Positions 36,464 through 45,715 of a stretch of DNA of 64,000 bases are shown piece by piece. The DNA comes from Frankiaceae bacterium (GTDB lineage Bacteria; Actinomycetota; Actinomycetes; BP-191). The notes below the pieces were generated by a model. The model searched no databases. It saw nothing but the letters and a program-made list of their open reading frames with translations, and had not been told where the DNA came from. The DNA lies in contig JAVEEC010000051.1 of assembly GCA_030840645.1 (NCBI GenBank), positions 33,326-97,325 on the forward strand. Direction: 5' to 3'. The translations under genes were made by a program, and so were the position numbers. How positions within the stretch are numbered: the stretch's first letter is position 1; every line of letters starts with the position of its first letter.

Positions 36464-36542
36464 AGACGACGTAGACCGAGAACCAGCCGATGACCAGGAA
36501 CACCGTCACGAGCAGCACGGTGTAGACGACCTCGATGTCCAT
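36438..36542 (-). CDS. Small single-TM protein (34 aa)
   Basis: MDIEVVYTVLLVTVFLVIGWFSVYVVYKLYHGQR. Confidence 0.55.
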   Translation of the reverse strand: MDIEVVYTVLLVTVFLVIGWFSVYVVYKLYHGQR

Positions 36543-36555
36543 GCGGGTGAGGTTA

Positions 36556-37758
36556 CTAGCGGCCGGACTTCGCCACGCGTTCGCCGAGCTGCCGCGCGGT
36601 CTGGACGGGCAGCTCGGGCAGCACCGGCGACGCCAGGATCGCCTCCTTGCCGTACGACGCCGCCTGGGCGATCAGGTCCCTCCGGCGCGCGCCCTCGGCC
36701 GTGCGCAGCTCGGCGAGGACGTCGTTCAACGGCGCGGGTGCCGGCGCGGGCACGGAGCGCCGCCGGCGGTTGTAGGTGACGGCGCCGACGACAGCGAGCA
36801 GCAGCGCCGCGAGCAGCAGGCCGATCAGCAGGAGCGGCGACCCGCTCCCCGCCGCCTTCTTCGCGGGCGTCGTCACGGCGACCGGCGGCGCCGACGTGCC
36901 GCTGCCGGCGGGGAACGTGATCAGCCCGGTCGCGGTGCGTTCGGTGACGCCGGAACGCAGCGTGATGGTGCCCCGCCACGGCCCCGGCGGCAGCGCCGGG
37001 TCGAGCAGCACGGTGACCGGCTCGGTGGCACCGATGGCGAGCGTGGTGCCGACCTTGACCTCGAACGGACCGGCGCTCAACCCTCCGGGCCCCTCCGTCA
37101 GCCGCAGCTCGCCGGAGAGGTCGAGCGCGCGGGCACCGGTGTTGCGCACGGTCGCCTGGACCACCGGCCGCGCGCCGGGGTCGCGTTCGGCGGTGAGGCT
37201 CTCGATCGCGAAGTCGGTCGGCGGCTCGCTGCCTGAGCCGACCGAGAGGTACACCCGCAGGCCGACGCGGTTGACGACGGCGATGCCGCCGCCCGGCGGC
37301 CGGCTCGGCGGCAGCTCCGCCCAGACCACGGCGTACCGCTCGCCGGCCGCCGCGTCGTTCGGGACGGTGACGGTGAGGCGCGGCTGGACGGACTGCCCGG
37401 GGCCGAGGTCGGCGGTGCCGGTGTCGAGGGTGATCCAGCCGCTGACGTCGTTCTGCGTCCGGCCGTCCGCGGGCACGAACTCCCCGCCGACGACGTCCGC
37501 GGCGGCGGCGTAGACGGAGATCGCGCGGCGGCCGTCGGTGGTGTTCGAGACCTCGAACCGCCTGCTGAACGACGCCCCCGGCCTGACGTGGTCGACGATC
37601 GACCGCCGGGCGCGGGGGTCCTTCTCCCGCGCGGTCGGGGCCTCCAGCAGCCGGATGCCGACGCCGCCCCCGCTCGCCTGCCAGACGTCCGCGGACGCGT
37701 CGATGGCCGGGGCGAGCGCCCCGGCCATCAGCAGCAGTGTCGCGACCGTCCGGCGCAT
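36556..37758 (-). CDS. DUF916/WxL-interacting-protein-like membrane-anchored protein
   Basis: Signal peptide, RARRSIVDHVRPGASFSRRFEVSNTTDGRRAISVYAA, C-terminal TM + RRRR. Confidence 0.65.
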   Translation of the reverse strand: MRRTVATLLLMAGALAPAIDASADVWQASGGGVGIRLLEAPTAREKDPRARRSIVDHVRPGASFSRRFEVSNTTDGRRAISVYAAAADVVGGEFVPADGRTQNDVSGWITLDTGTADLGPGQSVQPRLTVTVPNDAAAGERYAVVWAELPPSRPPGGGIAVVNRVGLRVYLSVGSGSEPPTDFAIESLTAERDPGARPVVQATVRNTGARALDLSGELRLTEGPGGLSAGPFEVKVGTTLAIGATEPVTVLLDPALPPGPWRGTITLRSGVTERTATGLITFPAGSGTSAPPVAVTTPAKKAAGSGSPLLLIGLLLAALLLAVVGAVTYNRRRRSVPAPAPAPLNDVLAELRTAEGARRRDLIAQAASYGKEAILASPVLPELPVQTARQLGERVAKSGR

Positions 37759-37799
37759 GAGGCTGTTGTACCTCAGCCGAGGGCGGCGGGTGACGGTTC

Positions 37800-38348
37800 T
37801 CAGGCGCCCGTCACCGAGTGGGTGATGGTGCCGGAGTACGTCCCGGCGACGGCCTGGGCGGGGATGTTGACGACGACGGTCGGGACCCAGGAGGCCTGGT
37901 TGACGCCGACGACGCCGGTCGCGGAGTACGCCGTGCGCGAGACCGAGAGCGCCTGCTTGTTCACGACGAGCGGCTGGCCGGGGACGAACACCGCGGTGCC
38001 GCTGGTCGAGGTCGCGAGGCCGGACCAGTAGTCGATGCTGTCCTTCAGGATCGTCTCCTCGGTCGAGGCGAGCCCGGTCGTGAAGTTGGTCGACGCGACT
38101 GTCGCGGTCCAGGTGCCGGCCAGCGCGCCGCGCCCGTCGGTGACGGTGACCGTGCCGAGGGTCGCGGAGAGGGTCGCCGTGCCGGCCGCGGCCGTACCGA
38201 GAGCCTTGTCCGCGGGCTGGCTGATCGTGAGGAGGCCCGCGGTGACGTCGAACGTCACCCCCTGGCCGGCGTCGGCGGGCGCCGCGGCGAGGACGAGGCT
38301 GCCCGTCGCCGCGGCGACGGAGAGGACGAGGGCCAGGCGCTTGCGCAT
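37800..38348 (-). CDS. Secreted WxL-domain-like protein
   Basis: Signal peptide; VTVTDGRGALAGTWTATVASTNFTTG. Confidence 0.55.
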   Translation of the reverse strand: MRKRLALVLSVAAATGSLVLAAAPADAGQGVTFDVTAGLLTISQPADKALGTAAAGTATLSATLGTVTVTDGRGALAGTWTATVASTNFTTGLASTEETILKDSIDYWSGLATSTSGTAVFVPGQPLVVNKQALSVSRTAYSATGVVGVNQASWVPTVVVNIPAQAVAGTYSGTITHSVTGA

Positions 38349-38414
38349 TGGGGGTGGTCCCTTCGGCGGTTGGGCACCGGCGGGTCTCCCGGTGACTTCC
38401 GCCTCGTACATCGT

Positions 38415-38431
38415 CGGGACCAAAGGCCCGG
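38415..38431. promoter_or_regulatory. DosR/DevR-box-like dyad CGGGACCAAAGGCCCGG
   Basis: Direct reading; half-related GGCCTAGTCCC at 38477. Confidence 0.35.
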
Positions 38432-38594
38432 CCGATAGCCCGGAGTGACTGTTTCCCGATCTGGTCCCGCCCGAACGGCCTAGTCCCTGCTGCCGGGGCC
38501 GAATGGCGCAACGCCGCCTGCACCGGCCGGGTACGTTCACGGGGAAACCGGGGCGGATCCGGACGGATCCGTTCGGCCATTCGGAGGGACACGC

Positions 38595-38957
38595 GTGGGC
38601 AGGACGCTGGTCGTGAAGGTGACCTGTGGCGAGGACGCTCCGGAACGCTGCGCCCAGGCCTTCACGGTCGCCGCGGTCGGCGTCGCCTCGGGCGTCGCCG
38701 TGTCGCTCTGGCTGACCGGCGAGTCCGCGTGGTTCGCGCTGCCCGGCCGGGCGGAGGGGTTCGCGCTGGCCGAGTCGGCGCCGTTGGCCGACCTGCTGTC
38801 TGCGGTGCTCGCGGGCGGGACGGTGACGCTGTGCACGCAGTGCGCGGCGCGGCGCTCGATCGGCCCCGAGGACGTGCTCCCCGGCATCCGCATCGCGGGC
38901 GCGCAGGCGTTCCTCGAAGAGGTCATGACCGACGGGGCGCAGGGGCTCGTGTACTAG
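38595..38957 (+). CDS. DsrE-like family protein
   Basis: FTVAAVGVASGVAVSLWLTGESAWFALPG, LCTQCAARR, FLEEVMTDGAQGLVY. Confidence 0.6.
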   Translation: MGRTLVVKVTCGEDAPERCAQAFTVAAVGVASGVAVSLWLTGESAWFALPGRAEGFALAESAPLADLLSAVLAGGTVTLCTQCAARRSIGPEDVLPGIRIAGAQAFLEEVMTDGAQGLVY

Positions 38958-38978
38958 GAAGCTCCGGGGCGGCGCCCC

Positions 38979-39272
38979 CTACAGCTCGATCCGCGCCTCG
39001 GACACCGTGCCCAGGTCCGCCGACACCTCGGTCTGCGCCGCGCCCGCCGGCGCCAGCGCGCGCACCGTCCACGACCCCGGCGCGGCGAAGAAGCGGAACG
39101 CCCCGGTCGCCGACGTGACGACCTCGGCGGTGAACTCGCCCGCGGAGTCGAGCAGGCGCACGAACGCGCCGGGCACCGGCCGGCCGGCGTTGTGGACGAC
39201 CCCCTGGATCACGGTCTCCTTGGCCACGTCGATCCCCTCCAGCGACAGACCCCCCACGGTCGATCCGCACAT
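38979..39272 (-). CDS. DUF1416 domain protein (SseC-like)
   Basis: IQGVVHNAGRPVPGAFVRLLDSAGEFTAEVVTSATGAFRFFAAPGSWTVRAL. Confidence 0.88.
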   Translation of the reverse strand: MCGSTVGGLSLEGIDVAKETVIQGVVHNAGRPVPGAFVRLLDSAGEFTAEVVTSATGAFRFFAAPGSWTVRALAPAGAAQTEVSADLGTVSEARIEL

Positions 39273-39276
39273 GTGG

Positions 39277-40110
39277 TTACACGTCCTTCGCGATCGGGAC
39301 GCCGACGAGGGAGCCGTACTCGGTCCACGAGCCGTCGTAGTTCTTGACGTCGTCGAAGCCGAGCAGCTCCTTCAGCGCGAACCACGAGTGCGACGAACGC
39401 TCGCCGATCCGGCAGTACGCGATGACCGGCGTGCCCTCGGTGACGCCCTTCGCGGCGTAGAGCGCGCGCAGCTCGTCGTCGGACTTGAACGTGCCGTCCT
39501 CGTTCGCCGCCTGCGACCACGGGATGTTCGCGGCGCCCGGGATGTGGCCCGCGCGCTGGCTCTGCTCCTGCGGCAGGTGCGCCGGCGCGAGCAGCTTGCC
39601 GGAGAACTCGTCGGGCGAGCGGACGTCGACCAGCGTCTTCTTACCGATGGCGTCGACTACCTCGTCGCGGAACGCGCGGATGGAGAGGTCCTGCTCCTTC
39701 GCCGTGTACTGCGTGGCGGGCCGCTCGGTGACCGCGTCGGTGAGCGGGCGCGAGTCGAGCTCCCACTTCTTCCGGCCGCCGTCGAGCAGCTTCACGTCGT
39801 CGTGGCCGTAGAGCGTGAAGTACCAGTACGCGTACGCGGCGAACCAGTTGTTGTTGCCGCCGTAGAGGATCACGGTGTCGTCGTTCGCGATGCCCTTGGC
39901 GGACAGCAGCTTCTCGAACTGCGCCTTGTCCACGAAGTCGCGCTTGACCTGGTCCTGCAGCTCGGTCTGCCAGTCGAGGCGGACCGCGCCCGCGAGGTGG
40001 CCCTTGTCGTACGCGGACACGTCCTCGTCGACCTCGACGAAGACGACGCCGGGCTGGCCGATCAGGCCCTCGGCCTGCTCGGCGTCGACCAGTACGTCGT
40101 TGCGGCTCAT
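39277..40110 (-). CDS. Thiosulfate sulfurtransferase (rhodanese; CysA/SseA-like)
   Basis: MSRNDVLVDAEQAEGLIGQPGVVFVEVDED, VIAYCRIGERSSHSWFAL. Confidence 0.93.
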   Translation of the reverse strand: MSRNDVLVDAEQAEGLIGQPGVVFVEVDEDVSAYDKGHLAGAVRLDWQTELQDQVKRDFVDKAQFEKLLSAKGIANDDTVILYGGNNNWFAAYAYWYFTLYGHDDVKLLDGGRKKWELDSRPLTDAVTERPATQYTAKEQDLSIRAFRDEVVDAIGKKTLVDVRSPDEFSGKLLAPAHLPQEQSQRAGHIPGAANIPWSQAANEDGTFKSDDELRALYAAKGVTEGTPVIAYCRIGERSSHSWFALKELLGFDDVKNYDGSWTEYGSLVGVPIAKDV

Positions 40111-40583
40111 GCGGATGCTCCCTTGGAGGTGGGTCGGGGTACGAAGCGGGTGATCTCGGCGCGGCCGAGGACGCGGCGGGCGAGCAGCAGCACCTCGCAG
40201 CCGAGGCAGAACGCGAACGCGGCGTTGAGGAACGCCGCCGCCAGCGCGAGCGCGGCGGCACCGAGGCCGACCGCGGTGCTACCGGCGAGGAGACCGAGGG
40301 TGGCGACGGCGCCGAACGCCGCGCCGACCGCCTGCGCGAACCGCGGCGGCAGCTCCGCCTCGAAGTCGCTCGGCGGGCCGAGGCGGGGGGCGACGAGTCG
40401 CCGGTAGAGGACGCCGTACGGCGCCTTCGACAGCCCGAACGCCGCGCCGGTCAGGAAGACGAGCGTCTGCGCGGCGGCGAGCCACGGGGAACGGGTCAGC
40501 AGGACGAGCGCGAGCACGACAGTCGTGACCCACGCGCCGAAGCGCGGGCCGCGCGGGTCGACGTAGCCGGGGGGTGGTGCCAT
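40107..40583 (-). CDS. DUF4395 domain membrane protein
   Basis: VDPRGPRFGAWVTTVVLALVLLT, FCLGCE; adjacent to sulfurtransferase. Confidence 0.85.
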   Translation of the reverse strand: MAPPPGYVDPRGPRFGAWVTTVVLALVLLTRSPWLAAAQTLVFLTGAAFGLSKAPYGVLYRRLVAPRLGPPSDFEAELPPRFAQAVGAAFGAVATLGLLAGSTAVGLGAAALALAAAFLNAAFAFCLGCEVLLLARRVLGRAEITRFVPRPTSKGASA

Positions 40584-40620
40584 GGCGGGGCTCCTGACGA
40601 GGAGAGGAACGGGGAGTGCG

Positions 40621-40698
40621 TCAGGGCGCCGGACAGAGGCAGCTCGACGCGTGGCCGTAGTCGACGGCGCGCCGTTTGACGAGCTGCGGGTTGGTCAT
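40621..40698 (-). CDS. Putative Cys-containing leader peptide (25 aa)
   Basis: MTNPQLVKRRAVDYGHASSCLCPAP*; ATGA overlap with thiX stop; between thiX and DUF4395. Confidence 0.75.
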   Translation of the reverse strand: MTNPQLVKRRAVDYGHASSCLCPAP

Positions 40699-41141
40699 CG
40701 GGTCGACCCTACGGCATCCGCGACGCCGACCGCCCGGCCGACCGCGGCGAGCACGTCGGCCTTGCGCGGCTGGCCCGACGCGCGGACGACGACCCTGCGG
40801 TCGCGGTCCAGGACCAGCACCGTGGGCGTGCGGAGCACGTGGAAGCGGCGGACCGCGTCGAGGTGCGACTCGGCGTCGACCTCGGCGTACGCGACGCCGT
40901 CGACGAGGTCCGCGACCTCGGTGAGGATGCGGCGCGTGGCGCGGCACGGCGCGCAGAACGCGGACGAGAACTGCACCAGCGTCGCCCGCGGGCCGAGGTC
41001 GACGCCGAGCAGCGCGAGGTCCGCGTCGGCGATGGCGGCCGGGTCCGCGACGTCGTGCGTGCGGCCGTTGCGCCGGGTGTAGACCAGGCCGAACGCCACG
41101 CTCGCGGCGAGCGTGGCGACCAGCAGGACGTACGGACCCAT
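40695..41141 (-). CDS. Thioredoxin-like protein (ThiX-like)
   Basis: VQFSSAFCAPCRATRRIL (CxxC), N-terminal TM. Confidence 0.88.
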   Translation of the reverse strand: MGPYVLLVATLAASVAFGLVYTRRNGRTHDVADPAAIADADLALLGVDLGPRATLVQFSSAFCAPCRATRRILTEVADLVDGVAYAEVDAESHLDAVRRFHVLRTPTVLVLDRDRRVVVRASGQPRKADVLAAVGRAVGVADAVGSTR

Positions 41142-41182
41142 GATGCCGAGCGTAACCGGGTGGCGTTGCCGGAGATTCCCCG

Positions 41183-41896
41183 TCAGCCGGTGACGTCGAT
41201 GACGAACCCCTCGGCGGTCGCGGTGAGCACCAGTGCGTCGGCCGTGAGCCTGGCCGAGGCGGCCTTGATGCCGAACGGCAGCTTGCCGAGCGGGATGGTG
41301 AACGACGACCGCACCCCGGCCGCCGCGGCCTGCGCCGCCGACAGCCTGGTGGCACCGTTCGCGCGGATGTCGGTCACCGTGACCCGGACGCCGCTGCCGG
41401 CGACCTTCACCTGCGGGGTGCCCTCGACGACGACCTGGCCGAAGCCGGGCACGCCGAACGTCGAGCTGACCGTGACCTTGCCGCCGGCGGACTGGATGCG
41501 GATGTTGCCCGGCCGGGTCGCGAGGAACGACGACAGGTCGGCATAGCGCACGGTCACCGTCGCCTCCCCCTTGCCGACCGGGACCGCGCGGACGCGGCCC
41601 TTGAGCGCCTCGTTGAGGTGGACGCGGACGTTCTCGAGGTGGGCGTCGATGCGGCTGATGACGACGCCGTCGCGTTCGAGGTCGCGGACGGTGACGTCGA
41701 CGGCGGCGAACCGCCCGCGCAGCGCCTGCGTGACGAACGGGAAGCCGCGGAAGCGCACCGACGGGTCCTCGCGCAGCGACTCGTGCCGCTTGATCTCGGC
41801 GGCGGTGGCGTTGCCGGCGACGGTCGCGAGGGCGCGGTCGGCGAGGCAGAGGAGGCCCGCGAGGATCAGCAGGAAGATCACGAACCGCTTCAGCAT
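41183..41896 (-). CDS. DUF2993/LmeA family protein
   Basis: RFRGFPFVTQALRGRFAAVDVTVRDLERDGVVISRIDAHLENVRV. Confidence 0.8.
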   Translation of the reverse strand: MLKRFVIFLLILAGLLCLADRALATVAGNATAAEIKRHESLREDPSVRFRGFPFVTQALRGRFAAVDVTVRDLERDGVVISRIDAHLENVRVHLNEALKGRVRAVPVGKGEATVTVRYADLSSFLATRPGNIRIQSAGGKVTVSSTFGVPGFGQVVVEGTPQVKVAGSGVRVTVTDIRANGATRLSAAQAAAAGVRSSFTIPLGKLPFGIKAASARLTADALVLTATAEGFVIDVTG

Positions 41897-41900
41897 CAGG

Positions 41901-42731
41901 TCAGCCGATCAGGAGGCGAGCGGCGGCGTACGCCACGGGAGCGGCGACGACGAGCGGGAGCAACATGCCGAGCGGGCGGAGCGCGGCGGCCCTGCGGGCG
42001 TCGAACGCGTCCGCGGCGGCCAGGTCGACGGCGAGGTCGGCGACGGCGGCGGCGAGCCCGGTGACGACACCGAGCACCGCGCCGGAGGCCCCCGAGAGCG
42101 GCGCCCAGGCGACGCCGAGGACCGCGCCGAGCCCGGCCGCGGCCGCGACGCCGGCGAGCAGCCCGAGCCAGCCGCGACGGGCGTCGGCGACGAGCAGCGG
42201 CCTGATCGAGACGAGGTCGCCCGCGCGGCCCGCCGCGACCGCGGCCGCCGGGCAGAGCAGCGCGGCCGCCGCCAGGCCCGCGCTGGTCTTGGCGCCCGCG
42301 GCGAGCAGGTGCGCGGCGAACACCACGAGGACGACGGCGGTGATCGTCCCCGTGAGCGCGTCGGTCGTCCGGGCCCGGTGCCGCCGGAAGAGCTGGAGCG
42401 CGAGCGACGCGACGAAGGCCAGGGCCACGACGCCGGCCGCCGCCTTGATCCCCTCGCCGCCGTCGCGGAAGGCCAGCAAGTCGGCCCCGGCCGCGCTCGC
42501 GAGCACCACCGCCGCCGCGCCCTCTGCGCCGTCGACCTCGGTCAGCGCCAGCCAGGCGAGCGTCACGAGCGCCTGCGCGGCGAGCACCGCGAGCCCGAAC
42601 GCCGTGTGCCCGGACGCCGCGGCGGTCGCGAGCGCCCCGGCCGCGACGAGCGTGCCGGCCGCGGGGAGGAGGTCGCGCGGGCGGAGGCCGTCGGCGGGGG
42701 CGGCGTACGCGGTCTCGCCGGTCAGCGTCAC
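41901..42731 (-). CDS. Integral membrane protein, hypothetical
   Basis: Multiple hydrophobic segments; GTG start overlapping the downstream hydrolase end. Confidence 0.6.
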   Translation of the reverse strand: MTLTGETAYAAPADGLRPRDLLPAAGTLVAAGALATAAASGHTAFGLAVLAAQALVTLAWLALTEVDGAEGAAAVVLASAAGADLLAFRDGGEGIKAAAGVVALAFVASLALQLFRRHRARTTDALTGTITAVVLVVFAAHLLAAGAKTSAGLAAAALLCPAAAVAAGRAGDLVSIRPLLVADARRGWLGLLAGVAAAAGLGAVLGVAWAPLSGASGAVLGVVTGLAAAVADLAVDLAAADAFDARRAAALRPLGMLLPLVVAAPVAYAAARLLIG

Positions 42732-43531
42732 GCCCCGAATCGTGCCATGCGCGCCGCCCGGCCCGGCGCGACGAGCGTGGGCAGGTAACGGCCGATGCGG
42801 TCGAGCAGCTCGGGCGTCGCGCCCGACTCGGCGTGCGCGAAGCCGGGGACCAGCCAGAGTGTCTTGGGCTCGTTCGCGGCGGCGTAGAGGGCGTTCGGGT
42901 GTTCGAGGGTGAAGTACGAGTCCCGGTCGCCGTGCACCACCAGCAACGGCGCCGGCGCGATCCGCCCCACCACGTCGAGCGGCGACTCCGGCTCGTCCGC
43001 CCAGTGCGTCGCGAGCCGCGTCTTGAGCAGGTGGCGGCCGACCGCGCGGCCGAGGCGGCGTTCGACGATCCAGTGCAGGCGGCGCATCGGCCGGGTGTCG
43101 CGCACCCGCCACCGGCTGGTCGCGCTGACGCTGATCACGGCGTCGACGCCGCCCATGAGCGCCGCGTGCCTGATCACCGACGAGCCGCCCATCGACCAGC
43201 CGCAGGTGACGACGTACGCGTAGCCGAGCTGCCGGGCCCACGCGACGGCGGCGGCGACGTCGAGGACCTCCAGGTCGCCGAGCGTCGAGACGCCGCCGCT
43301 CGCGCCGTGCCCCCGGAAGTCGAACGCCACGACCCCCGCGTGCTCGGCCAGGCCCTGCGCGACCTTGGCCTGCCACGGCTTGCGGTGGTGGCCGGAGAAG
43401 CCATGCGCGACGACCACGGCGACGTCGCTGCCGGGGTGCGGCAGGTGCGACGCGGCGAGCCGGACGCCGTCGGTGGTGGTCAGCGTCCGCGTCTGCGCGG
43501 TCGCGGCAAGCGGCGGGTACGGTCGCGGCAC
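42728..43531 (-). CDS. Alpha/beta hydrolase
   Basis: [39 protein letters not shown]. Confidence 0.9.
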   Translation of the reverse strand: MPRPYPPLAATAQTRTLTTTDGVRLAASHLPHPGSDVAVVVAHGFSGHHRKPWQAKVAQGLAEHAGVVAFDFRGHGASGGVSTLGDLEVLDVAAAVAWARQLGYAYVVTCGWSMGGSSVIRHAALMGGVDAVISVSATSRWRVRDTRPMRRLHWIVERRLGRAVGRHLLKTRLATHWADEPESPLDVVGRIAPAPLLVVHGDRDSYFTLEHPNALYAAANEPKTLWLVPGFAHAESGATPELLDRIGRYLPTLVAPGRAARMARFGA

Positions 43532-43610
43532 GGCTGCTATCGTGCCTCATGCGGGCCCACGGCGACGACGCCACCGGGGGTCCGTTCGTGTTTTCCCGGA
43601 GGTGATCCGA

Positions 43611-44312
43611 GTGAGCGTGATCCTCGTCCTGACGAGCGCGACCGACGCGGCGCTGCCCGCGTTGGGCCTGCTCGGCCACGCCGTGCGCCCGGTCCCCCCT
43701 GAGCCCGCCGCGCTGCTGGACGCGCCGTCCGCCGACCTGCTGCTGGTCGACGCGCGCCGCGACCTCGCGGGCGCCCGCGCGCTCTGCCGGCTGCTGCGCA
43801 CCACGGGGATCGCGACGCCGTTGCTCGCCGTCGTCACCGAGGGCGGGCTCGCCGCGGTCACCGCCGACTGGGGCGTCGACGACGTCGTCCTCACCGACGC
43901 GGGCCCGGCCGAGGTGGAGGCGCGGCTGCGGCTCGCGCTCGGCCGTGCCGCGCAGCCGGTCGCCGGTCCGCGCGACGAGGTGATCCGCGGCGGCGACCTC
44001 GCGGTCGACGAGGCGACATACCAGGCCCGGATCAAGGGCCGGCCGCTCGACCTGACGTTCAAGGAGTTCGAGCTGCTGAAGTACCTCGCGCAGCACCCGG
44101 GCCGGGTGTTCAGCCGCGCGCAGCTGCTCCAGGAGGTGTGGGGCTACGACTACTACGGCGGCACGCGGACCGTCGACGTGCACGTCCGCCGGCTCCGCGC
44201 CAAGCTCGGCCCCGAGCACGAGGCGCTGGTCGGTACCGTCCGCAACGTCGGCTACAAGTTCGTGACGCCGCCGCTCACCCCGCTGACCGAGGACGCGCCC
44301 GTCTCCGTCTAG
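43611..44312 (+). CDS. GlnR-like orphan response regulator (winged helix)
   Basis: [54 protein letters not shown]. Confidence 0.85.
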   Translation: MSVILVLTSATDAALPALGLLGHAVRPVPPEPAALLDAPSADLLLVDARRDLAGARALCRLLRTTGIATPLLAVVTEGGLAAVTADWGVDDVVLTDAGPAEVEARLRLALGRAAQPVAGPRDEVIRGGDLAVDEATYQARIKGRPLDLTFKEFELLKYLAQHPGRVFSRAQLLQEVWGYDYYGGTRTVDVHVRRLRAKLGPEHEALVGTVRNVGYKFVTPPLTPLTEDAPVSV

Positions 44313-45682
44313 TGGTCGCGGCGGTCGCGGCGCCGCCAAGGCCCGGTGACCGCGAACGTGATGCCCGGGTCCTGGATCGAGAAGAACATCGTCCGGCCGG
44401 TCCGGTCGAACGTCACCCCGGCGAACTCGCTGTCGTTGAACGCGTTGCGTGCGAACGGGTAGAGCCGCCCGTCGTCGGTCGCGCCGACGACGTGGTTGAC
44501 GCCGTCGCCGTCCTCGCAGAGGAACAGCCCGCCGTACGGCGACACGACGATGTTGTCCGGGCCGTCGAACGTCCCGCCCGGCGCGATCAGCACGACCAGC
44601 GTGAGCGTGCCGCGCTCCGGCTCGTACAGCCAGACCTGGCCCTCGTGCCGCCCGGCCGGCGGCGGGCTCATCGTCGGCTTGGCGAACGACGAGACGAAGA
44701 ACACCGCGCCGTCGCCCCAGTACGCACCCTCGCACTTCGGGACGTGGGTGGCGTTCGGGACCTGCGAGCGCACCTTGACCCGCGCGGCCGGATCGGTCGC
44801 GGCCGGGTCGAAGTCCGGGAACGGCACCCGCGCCCACCGCACGTCGCGGAACGTCGTGCCCACCGTCGTCACCGCCGACAGGTCGGCGGGGCCGTCCGCG
44901 ACGCGCATGACCTCGAGGACGCCGCCGGCCGCGAGGCTGCCCGGGCCGCCCAGCGGCTTCGCCGGGCGGAACCGGTAGAAGCAGCCGTGCGGCGCCGCGG
45001 CGTCCTCGGTCTCGTAGACGGTGCCGGTGCACGGGTCCACGGCGACCGCCTCGTGCGCGAACCGGCCCATCGCGCGCAACGGCACCGGGTGGCTGGTCCG
45101 CCGCTGCGGGTCGACCTCGAACACGTACCCGTGCGGCTTGCTGACGGCCGGTGTGGTCAGCGGGTGGGACTCGTTCTCCTCGCAGGTGAGCCAGGTGTTC
45201 CACGGCGTCGGCCCGCCGGCGCAGTTGCGGAACGTCCCGGCGAGATTGACGTAGTGCGTGACCAGCCGGCCGTCCTCGTCGACGACGACGTTCGCGGTGC
45301 CGCCCTTGCAGAGCGGGTCGTACGGCGTCATGCCGGGCGGCGCAACGATCGCGGTCGAGCTGTCCGGGGAGAGCTCGTGGTTGCGGACGAGGACGGTGGT
45401 GCCGCGGCGGCCGCCGAACGCCGCCATGCCGTCGTGCGCGGACGGCACCGGCGTCCCGTCGGCGAACGTCTCCCCCGCTTTCGACAGCGTGCGGTAGGAG
45501 AAGCCGCGCGGCAGGTCGAGGACACCGGCCGGGTCGGCGACCAGGTCGCCGTAGCCGGCCAGCCGCGGCTGCTTCGCGAACGCGAGCCGGGCGGGCAGCA
45601 GGTCGCCGGCCGCGCCGGCGAGGAGGACGCCGGCGCCGAGCGTTCCGGTGCGGGTCAGCAGGGCACGACGGGTGAGCGTCAC
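44309..45682 (-). CDS. PhoX family alkaline phosphatase (DUF839)
   Basis: [60 protein letters not shown]. Confidence 0.92.
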   Translation of the reverse strand: MTLTRRALLTRTGTLGAGVLLAGAAGDLLPARLAFAKQPRLAGYGDLVADPAGVLDLPRGFSYRTLSKAGETFADGTPVPSAHDGMAAFGGRRGTTVLVRNHELSPDSSTAIVAPPGMTPYDPLCKGGTANVVVDEDGRLVTHYVNLAGTFRNCAGGPTPWNTWLTCEENESHPLTTPAVSKPHGYVFEVDPQRRTSHPVPLRAMGRFAHEAVAVDPCTGTVYETEDAAAPHGCFYRFRPAKPLGGPGSLAAGGVLEVMRVADGPADLSAVTTVGTTFRDVRWARVPFPDFDPAATDPAARVKVRSQVPNATHVPKCEGAYWGDGAVFFVSSFAKPTMSPPPAGRHEGQVWLYEPERGTLTLVVLIAPGGTFDGPDNIVVSPYGGLFLCEDGDGVNHVVGATDDGRLYPFARNAFNDSEFAGVTFDRTGRTMFFSIQDPGITFAVTGPWRRRDRRDH

Positions 45683-45715
45683 CAGAGGGTTCCTTCCGGG
45701 TTCGTGCAGCGGGAG

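Noticed and set aside
36128-36493. 121-aa plus-strand ORF near right island edge
   Set aside because: Overlaps att-like repeats and TIR start; no RBS or recognisable protein features.
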